Assembly (NCBI GenBank): GCA_002943765.1
Contig: PQWQ01000007.1
Span: forward strand, 2,420,501-2,484,500
Source of the DNA: Psoroptes ovis
Lineage: Eukaryota > Arthropoda > Arachnida > Sarcoptiformes > Psoroptidae
Direction: 5' to 3'
Length of the DNA stretch: 64,000 nucleotides
Shown: in pieces, positions 11,467 through 22,366 of the stretch
Numbering within the stretch: the stretch's first letter is position 1
Layout: the number at the start of each line of letters is the position of its first letter
Notes under the pieces: model-generated
What the model saw: only the letters and a program-made list of their open reading frames with translations
What the model was told of the DNA's origin: nothing
Database searches by the model: none
Made by a program: the position numbers and the translations under genes

Positions 11467-14400
11467 TGTGTTTGCATTAAAAGTTTGTATTTGAACGGTC
11501 AACAACAACATTAAAAACAACAATCCAAATTCATAGACATTCAATTTCGACCAATCAAAAACCATTAGCCATTTTGAATTTTAAATTATCTTAAAGACTG
11601 ATGGTAAATGTTTATTTAGACTTATTGTTCAAGATTATTATTATTTGTCAAAAACAAGACATTAAAACATTTTCTTCCATAGAATAACATTTCAATTATC
11701 CGTAAAAATTGAAATTCAATGTGAGAATCCTTTCCCGTACAATGTCTTTGATTTGTCATTTTTTCTTTTCATTTTATTATATTGTTTTCACTTGATTCAA
11801 CTTTTTTTCCTAAAATTCAATGTATTCAAGCATTGGCGATGTGTCTTGACTGGTGACAAGCCTTATTTCATCGTCAACATCGCCATTAAATTTGGTTACG
11901 GACCACTGACCATGGTCCGTTTGTCCATAATAATGATGCACACAACCTGTTATTTATTTATATTCGTATCTTGCTTATTAGATTCGTGATTGGATTCAAC
12001 AAGAAATGGTTTATGTGAATGAAATGCAAAAAAAAATCATCACCAAATCATTATTTCGCGCCTGAATTGTTTGATTGACATTTACATTTTCATGAATTTT
12101 GAAAAGAATTTGTCAGAATTTTGAAAAAAAATTCTTCATTTCGTTAGACTTTCAACAAGTTGAAAAGTGGGAAAAAATTTTTTTTCAAAAATTATAATGT
12201 CATTGTTGATTGGTGTGTTTCAAATCATTTCACTTCACTTCACTTCACAGCTCAATTTCATTTCAATCAAGACAAATGTTAGGTGTAAAAGTAATTTGAA
12301 CTTTGAAAGTGATTCTTTATAAAGAAGTAATGAGATAAAATTCGCCCAAAATTATTTGAATATTTAAAGTTTGCACGCAATCCTCAGTGAAATGATACGG
12401 AAAAAAACTCGGCAAATTAATTGAAATTTGGACAATTGTTATCATCATCAAATGATATCACACTGAATAGTCAAGAACCTGTAATATTTCTCAATGATGT
12501 TTCTTGTGTTTTGTACTGTTTGGAGTAGTCTTGACAATTGCCTGTGTGATAATGATAATGATAACGATAATAGATCATAAATAATGATGATGATGATGAT
12601 GATCAAAGACTTGCAGGGAAACATCATTGAGAATTTTCAATATTTTTTTTAAATGTCCGCACGCTGAGACACACACACAAACATTTGTTCGGCAATCATT
12701 AAACTGATTATTCATTATGATCATCATCATCATCATCCTCATCATCATTTTGACATGACAAGCATCTTTTATCGTATCATTATCATAGTTCAAAATAATC
12801 ATAATATCATTTGTATGTGTGTGTTATTATTGCAAGCCGAAACAAGGATAATAATAGTGATGAAGATGATATATATCTCGAAGATAATAATTTATCGTTT
12901 ATTATTCAATTGATGTTGTTATTATTATTATTAAATAAATGATTTAAATCATTTAAAAAAATCTTTAATTCAATTTGTGTGTCTGTGCAACAGGTGAAAT
13001 ATATCGATATGTAGCAGCAAAAAAATCATTTAAATTGGATGAAATCATTTTAATGGAATCATATGATAGATCAAAAATATCAAAGATTTGAAATTCAATT
13101 TTTGAATTGATTTTAAGTGATTTAAAATGATTTATTCTAAGAAAGAATAAAACATGAAAATTGTTATCATTACCATTATTCAATCATTTATTGTGGAGGT
13201 ATTTGTAAATTTTCATTATTATTTCAATATTATTTCCTTGAAAACATTTAAGATAAAAATCTCGAAAATTTGAAATTTCAATTCTTAAAAGAAATAATCT
13301 CATTGGCTATATTCGATGCAACAATTATTAAATGATGATTGGCTGTCAAAAAAAATGGTTCAATCAACAAAAATGCAAAAGGGGTTATTATCATCATCTA
13401 TTTTTCGATATTTAAGATTCAATCTTAACTATCTTAATTCGTCAAAATTTTTATTGATGAAAAATATGCTTCAGGGTACATTATTCATCAAATATTATTG
13501 ATCAATGATTAAAATTAAATTACTTTATTTTCAATTTTTTTTTCTTTTTGCTTTTCAATTCAGAGATCTTTAGAATATATTTGAAAGGATATAACTTTGA
13601 GCATTTTCAGTTTTTCTTTTGTTCAACATCCAGAAAAATTTGCATAATTGCATTTGATTTTCAATCTTTTCGGTTTGTTTGTTAACAAATTCTCAACAAA
13701 GACGACGATAATAATAACGGTGGTGGTGGTAAAGTGATGGTAATTCAGTGGTAATGACCATGAGATTTGATATTTTTCAATTTTTTTTTTCAATTCAAAG
13801 CAGATTCTCAGTGAATACAATGGATGGCTGGAAACATATATTGAGGCAAATCTGAGTGAACAAAGAATGAATTTCTGGAAGAAGAAAAAAAATCCATTCA
13901 AAATAAGAAACAACAATTATTATTGTAAATGTAAATAAATAAGATAATTTCTAAAAATGTTGATGGTTGTCAATCATTCATCATTATTATCATCAATGGT
14001 TTTCCATTTGTGTACACAACAGATGATAAATTGATGATAATGGTAATGATGATGATAGAGATGATGATAATAATGGTCAAGTTCAGTGAATGATTAAATG
14101 ATACCCTTCTCAAAAAAAAAAAAAAAAATTTCCATTCTACAATTTAAATGCATAATCTCAAATACATAATCTTGCATCAAATGCTTGTTTATCTGATTAT
14201 TACGATTATCTTTTTTGGAAATAATGATAATCATTAGTTGTGTTTTTGATGCGGCTTTTGTCGCCATTATCTTTGGAAATCTTTGTATTCAAAACACACA
14301 GATACACATTTCGGCGTATTCGTCGTTTGTTTGCAAATTTTTCTTTGCTAAAAAACTACACTCGAAACACAAACATTTGATGTGCAGATTGTAATTAAAT

Positions 14401-15220
14401 AAAGGAATGAAATGTTTGTTTCTTTGTTTCCTTTGTTTTCATCTGTGTTTCATCTGTTTCATTCATTAAACAAAATAAAATTAACCTTGCAAAAATGACT
14501 GGTGAATTTCCGAAATTAAAAAGAAATAAAACAAAAGAATTTCATATTTTATCATTTGAAAAATTGACGATAAAATGATAAGATAACAAATATCAACATT
14601 AATATTAACGACAGCAACAAAATAACAGATTTCAGCAAATATGACAAGTGAATGGAGATAGCCTTGTTCGGATGAATCTTTGAATTTTGGAAAATGGTCA
14701 ATTCAATTCTGCCATTATCATCCATTTGTTTCTGAATTTGTTTTTTTTTTTCTGAAATTTCACATATGTCACATTTTGAAATTGTTAATTTGATTTTGTT
14801 CGAGAGAAAAAGAAAATAATGCAATAAGAAAAATGAACAACAAGTGGTCAGAATTGTTTTCATTTATTTTATTTTTTGATAATAATCAAAATAGACAAAT
14901 AAACAAACAGAAAGTGGTATAATGCAATTTAGATTCAATTCAAAAATTCAAGAAAGAAAATTTGATAAATTTCAACGAGAAGCAAACAACAACAACAACA
15001 AACTTTCAATTCAACAAATGAATCAATGTATAAATGAATGAAACGAATGAAACAAATGGATTTTTAGAAAACGATATTTCAACAACAAACGAGGACAAGG
15101 TCAATATTTGAATTAGTTTTCTTTTTGAAATTTTTTTTTTCGAAAAAATAATGAACAAAAACAAATTAAATGTTGAGTCAAATACCTCGTTTAACACTGA
15201 TATATCACTTCATATTTTGA

Positions 15221-15455
15221 TCAAAAGGCGAGATTATCCGAATAATTCTTCGGAGAAAGTTGAATCATTTGGATGAGATCATCACAAGAGAGACAAATAA
15301 TCATATTTAAATCTGTTGGAATTGGTTGATAAAGGATTTTCCAACAATTTTGTGATGGTAACGCTGTGTTTCGCTCAGCACTGATATTCATCAGCGACGT
15401 GTAATCGGCGTTGAACGAGGTAAAAGACTGTATTTCTTGTTTGTTATTTTGTCTA
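15221..15455 (-). CDS. possible unassigned terminal exon
   Basis: On the minus strand a plausible acceptor (pyrimidine tract ending ttttttacag, AG at 15457-15456) is followed by a frame open for 77 codons to a TGA at 15221-15223. The first 20 or so codons are C/G-ending (AAC GCC GAT TAC ACG TCG CTG), unlike the neighbouring DNA. No domain is recognised. The same GC-rich patch has an open frame and a GAG|GTAAAA donor on the plus strand near 15420, so the strand is not certain. It could be an exon of an unannotated gene, a conserved non-coding element or a transposon scrap. Confidence 0.25.
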
Positions 15456-17807
15456 CTGTAAAAAATGAAAATATTTGCGATCTAAATCAAATGAAAATTA
15501 ACAACAACAACAGCGAAAAAAACAATGACAATAAACACCTGTAAATATTACAATATGTTGGATGTGCTGTGATGTTTTATTGTTTTTTGTGAAAAAACAT
15601 AATTCACATTGTTATTATTATTTGTTTGATCATCATGATCAATTGGGCATCGTCAATCATTGAATTTTGTTTTTAATATTTTGCTCAATTAATGAAAACA
15701 AAGAAAATACATAATAATCATCGAAGAAATTGCATATATTCGCTGCTGATGATTGCAGTAAATTATTACGAGTTTTGCTTGATGCACAATAAAAAAAATC
15801 AAAGAAATTTTAATGATAATTTACTGATCGAAAGGTAATGAATATGATGATGATGACGATGACGATGATGTCCATATTAAGAAATTATCATCATCATCAT
15901 CATCAGTGTCTCGTTAATTTGTAATTCCTTGAAGGGAATTTTTTCAAAATTTTCTTTGCCTGTATCTTCATCGAATCACAATCAATCTTCACAAAATATC
16001 TTCAAAGATAAACAAATTTCCTGAGCCAAAACATTGAACAGAATAAAAAAAAAAGGAAAACAAATTCTGTCAGTTTTAATTGGACAGCATTTAATTTTAT
16101 TTGATGCCAAATCTAAATTGACATATCAAGATAATCAAAGCGGAGGATTAATCTCTTCAGAGAAACAATGTTTGTTTAATTATTATTTTATATTGGATGA
16201 TTATGCTCATCATTTTTTTAATTACACACATATGTTAATCGATTAATCTGTAAATAATGAATGTGAATATCATCATTATTATGATTATCATTATTAAGAT
16301 AATAATAATGAAAAGATAATGATGATCTGAAAAATTACCTTCATAATATAAAATAAAGACCTCAGAAAATGTCTAATGATGTTATTATTGTTATTCTTAT
16401 CATCAGAACAATAATAATCATTATTTAGTCATAATTAAATTACCAGAAGCTTATTGCCATTGAATTCTTGCATTTTTTTCCATTTCTGCATTCATTTACC
16501 ATTGTACATCATCCAATTTTAATTCTGATCAAATCAATTCATAGGTCATCATCATCAGTGTCATTGATTGATAATGATTATTTAGAAAGATAAACATTGA
16601 ATAGTGATTGTCAAATTTTATTGATTCATTTGAAAATCGTCATTATTATTTGGAATTGATCAATTGACAATAAACATATGTGGAGAGAACGAAAGAATTC
16701 CCCCGTTTTATTTATTTTGACAAGAGATAAGATTATTAGCGCTGTTGTTGTTGTGGTTATGGTTGAATGATAAGAGACTTCTAATAATAATAAGAAATGC
16801 TTGAAAATAAAATTTTCAATCGAAAGTTTTCAATCAAAAGAAATAATGACAATAAAATTATTTTCCAATGTAAAAAAGAGATGAAATAATTGAAAAAAAG
16901 TCAAATTCAGTGAAATCAAAATAAAAATGAAGAAGAGACACTGGAAAGTAAAGAAATCAAATCTGATCATCATCATCATCATAATCATTGATAGATAATT
17001 TAGTGGTAATAATAATGACAACAATGATCAAAAATAAAATAATGACAATAATAACGATAATGATTGTGATCATCATTTTTTTAACCATTTCAAAAAGTCA
17101 ATGTTGATTTTGTGGTTAAAAATTTTCCTTTCAAAAAATGAAAAATTATAAAAATAAAAATCATTTTGCTTCTTGAACAGATAATAAATAAATATCACAA
17201 TATGATAGATGATTATCATTGATTTATGAATTTCAATGTTCATTGTGTGTACAATGCTGAAAACGATGTTTTGAAATGAATTGAAGCGAATCATAGTTGA
17301 AGAAAGAAGAAGAAAATCATTTGAAGAAGATATTTGAAAATATCATTGAAAATTCTCAGTTTTTCGAGCTCAAATCCAAGTTCTTAACTTTTTCTTCACC
17401 GAATAAATAATGATCATTTGAAAGAATTTTTCAAAAAATTCAAAGTTCTTGTCAAATAATAATTCATTCATTTATTTTCGGAGTGAAATAAAAAAAAACC
17501 ATTTCAGGTATTCAATAAATTAATGGATGAATCCATTAAAAAATTTCGCCGAAATTGATGTGAATTTTTCATTTGATTTGAAGAGAATGGATATGATAAA
17601 TTGTTTTGAATTAATGATAAACAAAAGAAAATGTGTGAAAAATGAATGAATAAAAGGATTTCATTGAAATAAATTGAATTCAATATGAAATTCAGTTCAT
17701 AAACTCATCATTTGTCATCATCAAATATTTTTGTGATATAATTGTATTTGTAAAATGGAGAGAAAATGAAAAATTGAAATTTTTTCATAAAGAGTTACCT
17801 AGAATAA

Positions 17808-18165
17808 CGGCCCCTGGAAAAAAATCGGAATAAAAGTTATCGCATCATGTTTTTGGTCAATAGAGATGAAAAAAAGTCAATGACGGTCACCAACAATTCT
17901 TGACCCTTCCGGTCCAAAAAGGGGGTCAAAAGTCAATAATTGCTATATCTCGGCCGTTTTAAGAGGTGAACTCTCAATTTTTTCAATAATTAAAGATTAT
18001 CTAGTTATTAATCATTCGTGAAAATATCATTGCTTAACATGATCGGCAAACCGAAATATATCCATTTGAAGTTACCATTGTCATTATCATATGGGCTGCC
18101 AGTTGACGTGTACACGTCAAAACTGAAGTGCTCGGTGATTCGCTCAACAACTGTTTAAATAGTCG
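17808..18165 (+). repeat. left terminal inverted repeat (358 bp)
   Basis: Begins cggcccctgg and matches the reverse complement of 22009-22366 with no difference that I could find by eye. It contains an internal palindrome, gacgtgtacacgtc, near its inner end and a GC-rich outer tip. The same features appear in the right copy. Confidence 0.92.
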
Positions 18166-18191
18166 TATTTAATACAAGTATTTGTAAGTCT

Positions 18192-18521
18192 ATGATATTT
18201 TGGCTATTGTTGGTTCAACTTTTCCTCTTCCCACTTGGTCTTCAAAGGTTTGCTATCAAAAATCGTAAAAATGATTGTCATAAAACATTAAAGACAAAGA
18301 TGATTAAAGGAAATTGCCGAAAACGACATACAGAGCTAATGACCAAAGGATTAGAGGCCTCGCCTAAAGGACTACACAATGATCATCAACTTTTCATTTT
18401 CCTATTTGAGTTTGTCTTAAATAAACATAAAAACTGTGATCAAACAATCACATTCCTAGGCCATCAAGGACCTGAAGATTTTCTTCGACAATCGTGGGAT
18501 AAACCCTTGGGCATATATTGA
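18192..18521 (+). CDS. unknown 109-residue ORF inside the transposon
   Basis: ATG-initiated frame that begins 26 bases inside the left inverted repeat. It has a hydrophobic N-terminus (about residues 3-18) followed by a basic Lys/Arg/His-rich region and a C-terminus ending in P-L-G-I-Y. No domain is recognised. It could be an accessory protein of the element, captured host sequence, or a chance ORF. Retention of 109 codons in this base composition is mildly in favour of coding. Confidence 0.3.
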   Translation: MIFWLLLVQLFLFPLGLQRFAIKNRKNDCHKTLKTKMIKGNCRKRHTELMTKGLEASPKGLHNDHQLFIFLFEFVLNKHKNCDQTITFLGHQGPEDFLRQSWDKPLGIY

Positions 18522-18643
18522 AAGTATAATGAGAATTTTCGAGAATTCTTTTTCTTTTGATTAAATACTTTAATTATTTCTATTATTTAAATCTCATGAT
18601 TTTCTATAATTCTCCTTTATTTTTCCATATTTGCTGTGAGACA

Positions 18644-18835
18644 ATGAGGAATGAGTCGGTAGGCAAAATGGACAAAGAAATTGTTGAACTGGTGCCAGAA
18701 GGAATTAGTGAAATAGCGGCAAATGAATTGTCAAAGAGAAAGATTATAGCAGCGTCAGACAAGATAATGGAACTGGCGCTAGAAAGGATTAACATATGGC
18801 TAAGACCTCAAGCTAATACCTTGATAGGTAAATAA
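18644..18835 (+). CDS. unknown 63-residue ORF inside the transposon
   Basis: From the ATG at 18644 the frame encodes a balanced, helix-prone acidic/basic peptide (K-E-I-V-E-L-V-P-E-G-I start) that ends just after a GATAG|GTAAAT sequence resembling a splice donor at about 18827. This may be an exon of a spliced accessory gene rather than a complete protein. No family is recognised. Confidence 0.3.
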   Translation: MRNESVGKMDKEIVELVPEGISEIAANELSKRKIIAASDKIMELALERINIWLRPQANTLIGK

Positions 18836-18895
18836 TAGATAGATAATTTTTGCATAGCTATTGGGTCGGTATCAAAGACACAAACAATCGTCTCC

Positions 18896-19378
18896 ATGGG
18901 CCGAGCCTAATAGAATTGACTTTTCACACAGGTGCGAGGCTTGTGACATTATTATACATATTCCCTACAAACACACAATCAAAACACATTAGATTTTATG
19001 AAATGACACGATACACATCGAATATTAGCTGATTTCGTCAAATTCGACAAATAAAGTATTTTATAATTAAAAACCGAACCGCTCTATCGCTATGCAGAAT
19101 CATTGAACTTGATAGAAAATTGAAGTATCATTACACATGTTTCTCCATTTTCATATTTTTCTAATATAATATTATATTTCGATTTTTACCTGACCATGTC
19201 GCTTCATCATTTTAATTATTCCCTTTTCAATGAATCATTCTCACTCTTTTGCATTTACTTACAATTTGGTCTTTTCAATACCGAAATTATCGATGGGCTG
19301 AGTCTAACAAATTAAGCCTAACCAAGTCGAAGGACCTGTGAAATATTGTATAAATAAGCATAAAAACAAACACATTTC
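18896..19378 (+). repeat. diverged duplicate of the promoter segment in the transposon
   Basis: Segment 18896-18982 (starting atgggccgagcctaatag) resembles 19293-19378 (starting atgggctgagtctaacaa). The order of elements is the same: a YGAGYCTAA box, a CGARG/TGTGA region, a TATA-like sequence, then CAAACACA. The copies are about 397 bp apart. The second copy carries the TATA box of the transposase. The resemblance was judged by eye and is moderate. Confidence 0.4.
19349..19356 (+). promoter_or_regulatory. TATA box of the transposase gene
   Basis: TATAAATA lies 64-71 bases upstream of the transposase ATG, with a short C/A/T-rich leader in between. The spacing fits a transcription start near 19380. 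The box lies in a segment that has a diverged second copy about 400 bp upstream. Confidence 0.55.
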
Positions 19379-19419
19379 ATCCATTTCACGATTCCAACAC
19401 ATTGTTGCAATTTGTCAAA

Positions 19420-21799
19420 ATGTCCGAACAAAAAATATCGATTCGCGGAAAGCATTGTGCTATCTGCAAAAAACTATTACAATATAAAATTAATAGATAT
19501 AATAAACATGTCAAAGATGAAGAATATATCGAAAAAGTCCGCATAGCAACGGGCAAAACGATTAAAATCAATGATTTTGTTTGTTCCTCATGTTACTCGA
19601 AGGTATCTAAAATTCACTCACTTCGAAGAAAACAAGAATCTGAAACATCAGCTTCAAGTGACCCACAGCCATCAGCTTCAAGTGACTCACAGCCACCAGC
19701 ATCAAGAGACCCACAGCCATCAACATCAAGAGACCCACAGCCATCAGCTTCAAGTGACTCACAGCCACCAGCATCAAGAGACCCACAGCCATCAACATCA
19801 ATGGCAGAAATAACACCAAGTGATCCGATATCAACACCATATAGCGAATCGGATTTTTCATCTCCAATCAAATCACAATCTTCAATAACTTCAGATGAAT
19901 CATACATTTATGAAGAAAAAGATGACGATTTGATTGAAGTCCCGCATGTACGATGCATTTCGACACACAGGTATTGTTTCATTTGTGGAAGTGAGACGAG
20001 TTTGAGACTCGTACCACCCGAAGCACGTTTACAAGTTTTTAAACAGCGTAAACTAATAATTCCTAAGGGAAACCGCTGCTGCCCAGGTCATTTGGTTCAC
20101 AATGTTTTATATCGAAAAGACATGTATAAAATCGAAATACATCAACTTTCGACGTTAATAGAAAGCGAAGATTACTTCTACCTTCTTCATGGTTCAGATG
20201 TGGCACACAGAGAGCGAATCAACGATGATAACATCTATGATTTGACAGGTAATTATCATTATTTGGCTTTTTAGTATGTTGAATATATGATTCAAATGAA
20301 TTTTTTTTGTCTAGGTCACACAATGGACCAAATTGACGGCCTCTGTTCCAAAATCAAATCGATGAGGAACACGCCCAAGAGATCAATTAAAAATGCAATG
20401 ATTGCATTTTTGATAAAATTAAAGACCGGTCTACCAAATAAAATAGTTGCAACGATGTTTGACAAGAACATGACTGAAAACAATATCATGAATCAGATCG
20501 ATGCAATATTGAATGCATTCGAAACAGATATATTGTCAACGTCATTTGGATCTGGTAATCTGGACCGAGATTGCCTGATCAATGAACATACATCATTGAT
20601 GGTGCGCAAATTGTGCGATAATGTTGATGGAAGATTGGTGATCATTTGTGATGGCACTTATTTACGCCATCAAAAGTCGTCAAACAACATTTATCAACGC
20701 AAGTCCTATTCGGGTCAAAAAATGACAAGCCTGTGCAAACCATTTACGGTATGCACGACTGATGGCTTCGTCATAGACCTATACGGACCGTATTATGCAC
20801 GCGACAATGATGCAACTATTTTAAGAAGAATCCTCGAAAACCCAAATGGATTGCCCCGACTCTTAAGAAAAGGTAAGTGTTCAAATATACATATTTTTTT
20901 GAATGTTCTCAATTAATTCTATGCTACTTTTAACAGGAGATATTTTTGTTTTGGATCGAGGATTTCGTGATGTTCGGTCTTTTTTGGAACAGTCTGGTTA
21001 TCAGGTAATGATGCCAGCATTGAAAGGCCAACGGAATCAGTTAACAACAACTGAATCCAATCAGTCACGCTTTGTTACCAAAATCCGTTGGTCAGTGCAT
21101 GGAGTCATAGCTCAAAAATATAAGCTTCTACATCACCAATTTCTGAATCAATCGCTGCCGAAAGCATCGACGTATTGCAGAATCGCTTGCTATCTGGTGA
21201 ACAATTTTTGTAAGCGATTCACGAGCGATAAGGACAATGTTGATGTAATTGTGCTGCGAATGTTTAAAATGAATTTAACCAACAACGATCTTGGTCAATA
21301 TGTTCTAGATAATAATCTCAATTATAAAAAGAACATATTCATCAGCATGGGGAGCAATGATCTTGCAGATTTTCCGCAATTATCGCTAGAACAATTGATA
21401 ATATTTTTCACTGGGTCATATCAACTATCACAATCGATAACATACCTGGGAGAAATGCTATCTGACAATGATCAATTGCTGATAGAAAAAATGGTGGGTG
21501 ATATGTCTTTGATTCGATGGGTGGTTCGATCGAGGCATATCAATTCAAAGACCTACCGGGTTTATGTAAAATATCTACCGAATGGCCATGACCTTGATTC
21601 AATATTAGGCCATTATTGTACTTGTGCCAACGGGAACCGAACCATTGGTTCGTGTTCACATGTCGCAGCTCTGATTTTTTATCTGAGTTTTGGCAAGTAC
21701 GAAAACCGGAGATTCCTCCCAGCCGAGGCTCTGACAAACATCTTCGATCATAGCGGTCCAATGGTTTTTGATGATAACGAAAGTGATATCGAAGAGTGA
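19420..21799 (+). CDS. transposase with zinc clusters, DDE-type core and C-terminal SWIM finger
   Basis: Three exons, 19420-20248, 20315-20872 and 20937-21799, joined by GT/AG introns of about 65 bp, give 749 residues. Start: ATG at 19420, about 64 bases downstream of the TATA box. Visible parts: a C-x2-C pair at C13/C16 and C55/C58; a Ser/Pro-rich linker made of six 8-residue repeats (residues about 77-124); a second zinc cluster with C186, C189, C220/C221 and H224; a DDE-type core with D389 in I-C-D-G-T-Y and D469 in V-L-D-R-G-F-R-D; and a SWIM finger C690-x-C-x9-C702-x-H704. In relatives as I remember them, the third catalytic acid is a Glu in R-W-V-V-E. Here the equivalent reads R-W-S-V-H (H517), so activity is doubtful. 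The acidic C-terminus ends in D-I-E-E. Confidence 0.88.
19648..19791 (+). repeat. six 24-bp tandem repeats inside the transposase gene
   Basis: Six in-frame units encode variants of S-A-S-S-D-P-Q-P, S-A-S-S-D-S-Q-P, P-A-S-R-D-P-Q-P and S-T-S-R-D-P-Q-P. The order of variants repeats (units 2-3-4 resemble 5-6-next), so a 72-bp block was probably duplicated after the 24-bp unit had been. The result is a flexible Ser/Pro linker between the N-terminal zinc cluster and the rest. Confidence 0.9.
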
Positions 21800-22008
21800 T
21801 TTTTCTTTGTAAATATTTTTCTTTCTTAATTTTTTTTTTTAAATATTTTTTCTTGTAAATATTTCTTTAGATATATATTTTAGATAATATAGGGTGGCTG
21901 TTAAATGGTGGTTTATGTCCTGTGGTTGCCGAAATGTCATTAAATGATTATGCTCGGGCTTAAATGGTCATCAATTGATGATGAACATAGAAGTGCTTGT
22001 GCTCTAAG

Positions 22009-22366
22009 CGACTATTTAAACAGTTGTTGAGCGAATCACCGAGCACTTCAGTTTTGACGTGTACACGTCAACTGGCAGCCCATATGATAATGACAATGGT
22101 AACTTCAAATGGATATATTTCGGTTTGCCGATCATGTTAAGCAATGATATTTTCACGAATGATTAATAACTAGATAATCTTTAATTATTGAAAAAATTGA
22201 GAGTTCACCTCTTAAAACGGCCGAGATATAGCAATTATTGACTTTTGACCCCCTTTTTGGACCGGAAGGGTCAAGAATTGTTGGTGACCGTCATTGACTT
22301 TTTTTCATCTCTATTGACCAAAAACATGATGCGATAACTTTTATTCCGATTTTTTTCCAGGGGCCG
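22009..22366 (-). repeat. right terminal inverted repeat (358 bp)
   Basis: Reverse complement of the left copy, ending ccaggggccg at 22366. The base after the repeat differs from the base before the left copy, so the perfect match stops here. Confidence 0.92.

Larger units (their letters stand above)
8975..17807. other. gene-poor AT-rich region upstream of the dumpy start
   Basis: Nearly 9 kb of AT-rich, simple-repeat-rich DNA before the transposon. Dumpy genes have large 5' regulatory regions and introns, so this is probably flank or 5' intron. ORFs such as 9173-9415, 9555-9785, 11753-11989 and 14552-14863 show no domain and are rich in Phe/Leu/Ile/Lys, as expected by chance. Exceptions worth noting are the palindrome at 11451-11466, the inverted repeat at 11899-11919 and the exon-like island at 15221-15455. 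Confidence 0.5.
17808..22366 (+). mobile_element. DNA transposon with 358-bp terminal inverted repeats and DDE-SWIM transposase
   Basis: The element is bounded by inverted repeats at 17808-18165 and 22009-22366 that look identical over all 358 bases when compared by eye. Inside are a three-exon transposase (19420-21799), a TATA box at 19349-19356 and two short ORFs of unknown origin in the left part. Long near-perfect termini suggest recent insertion or recent correction of the ends. No target-site duplication is obvious directly outside the repeats. An imperfect outer inverted repeat (17789-17808 against 22379-22398) may mean that the true ends are further out. The superfamily is not settled: the DDE core resembles the DDE_Tnp_4/PIF-Harbinger-like group, while long inverted repeats and a SWIM finger are also typical of Mutator-like elements. 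Confidence 0.9.

Noticed and set aside
11753..11989. 78-residue plus ORF with two hydrophobic stretches
   Set aside because: No recognised family. Phe/Leu/Ile-rich as expected by chance at this base composition.
18604..18795. Minus ORF opposite the small transposon ORF, and minus ORFs over the 24-bp repeats (19607-19907)
   Set aside because: Antisense shadows. The plus frame fits the transposase gene.
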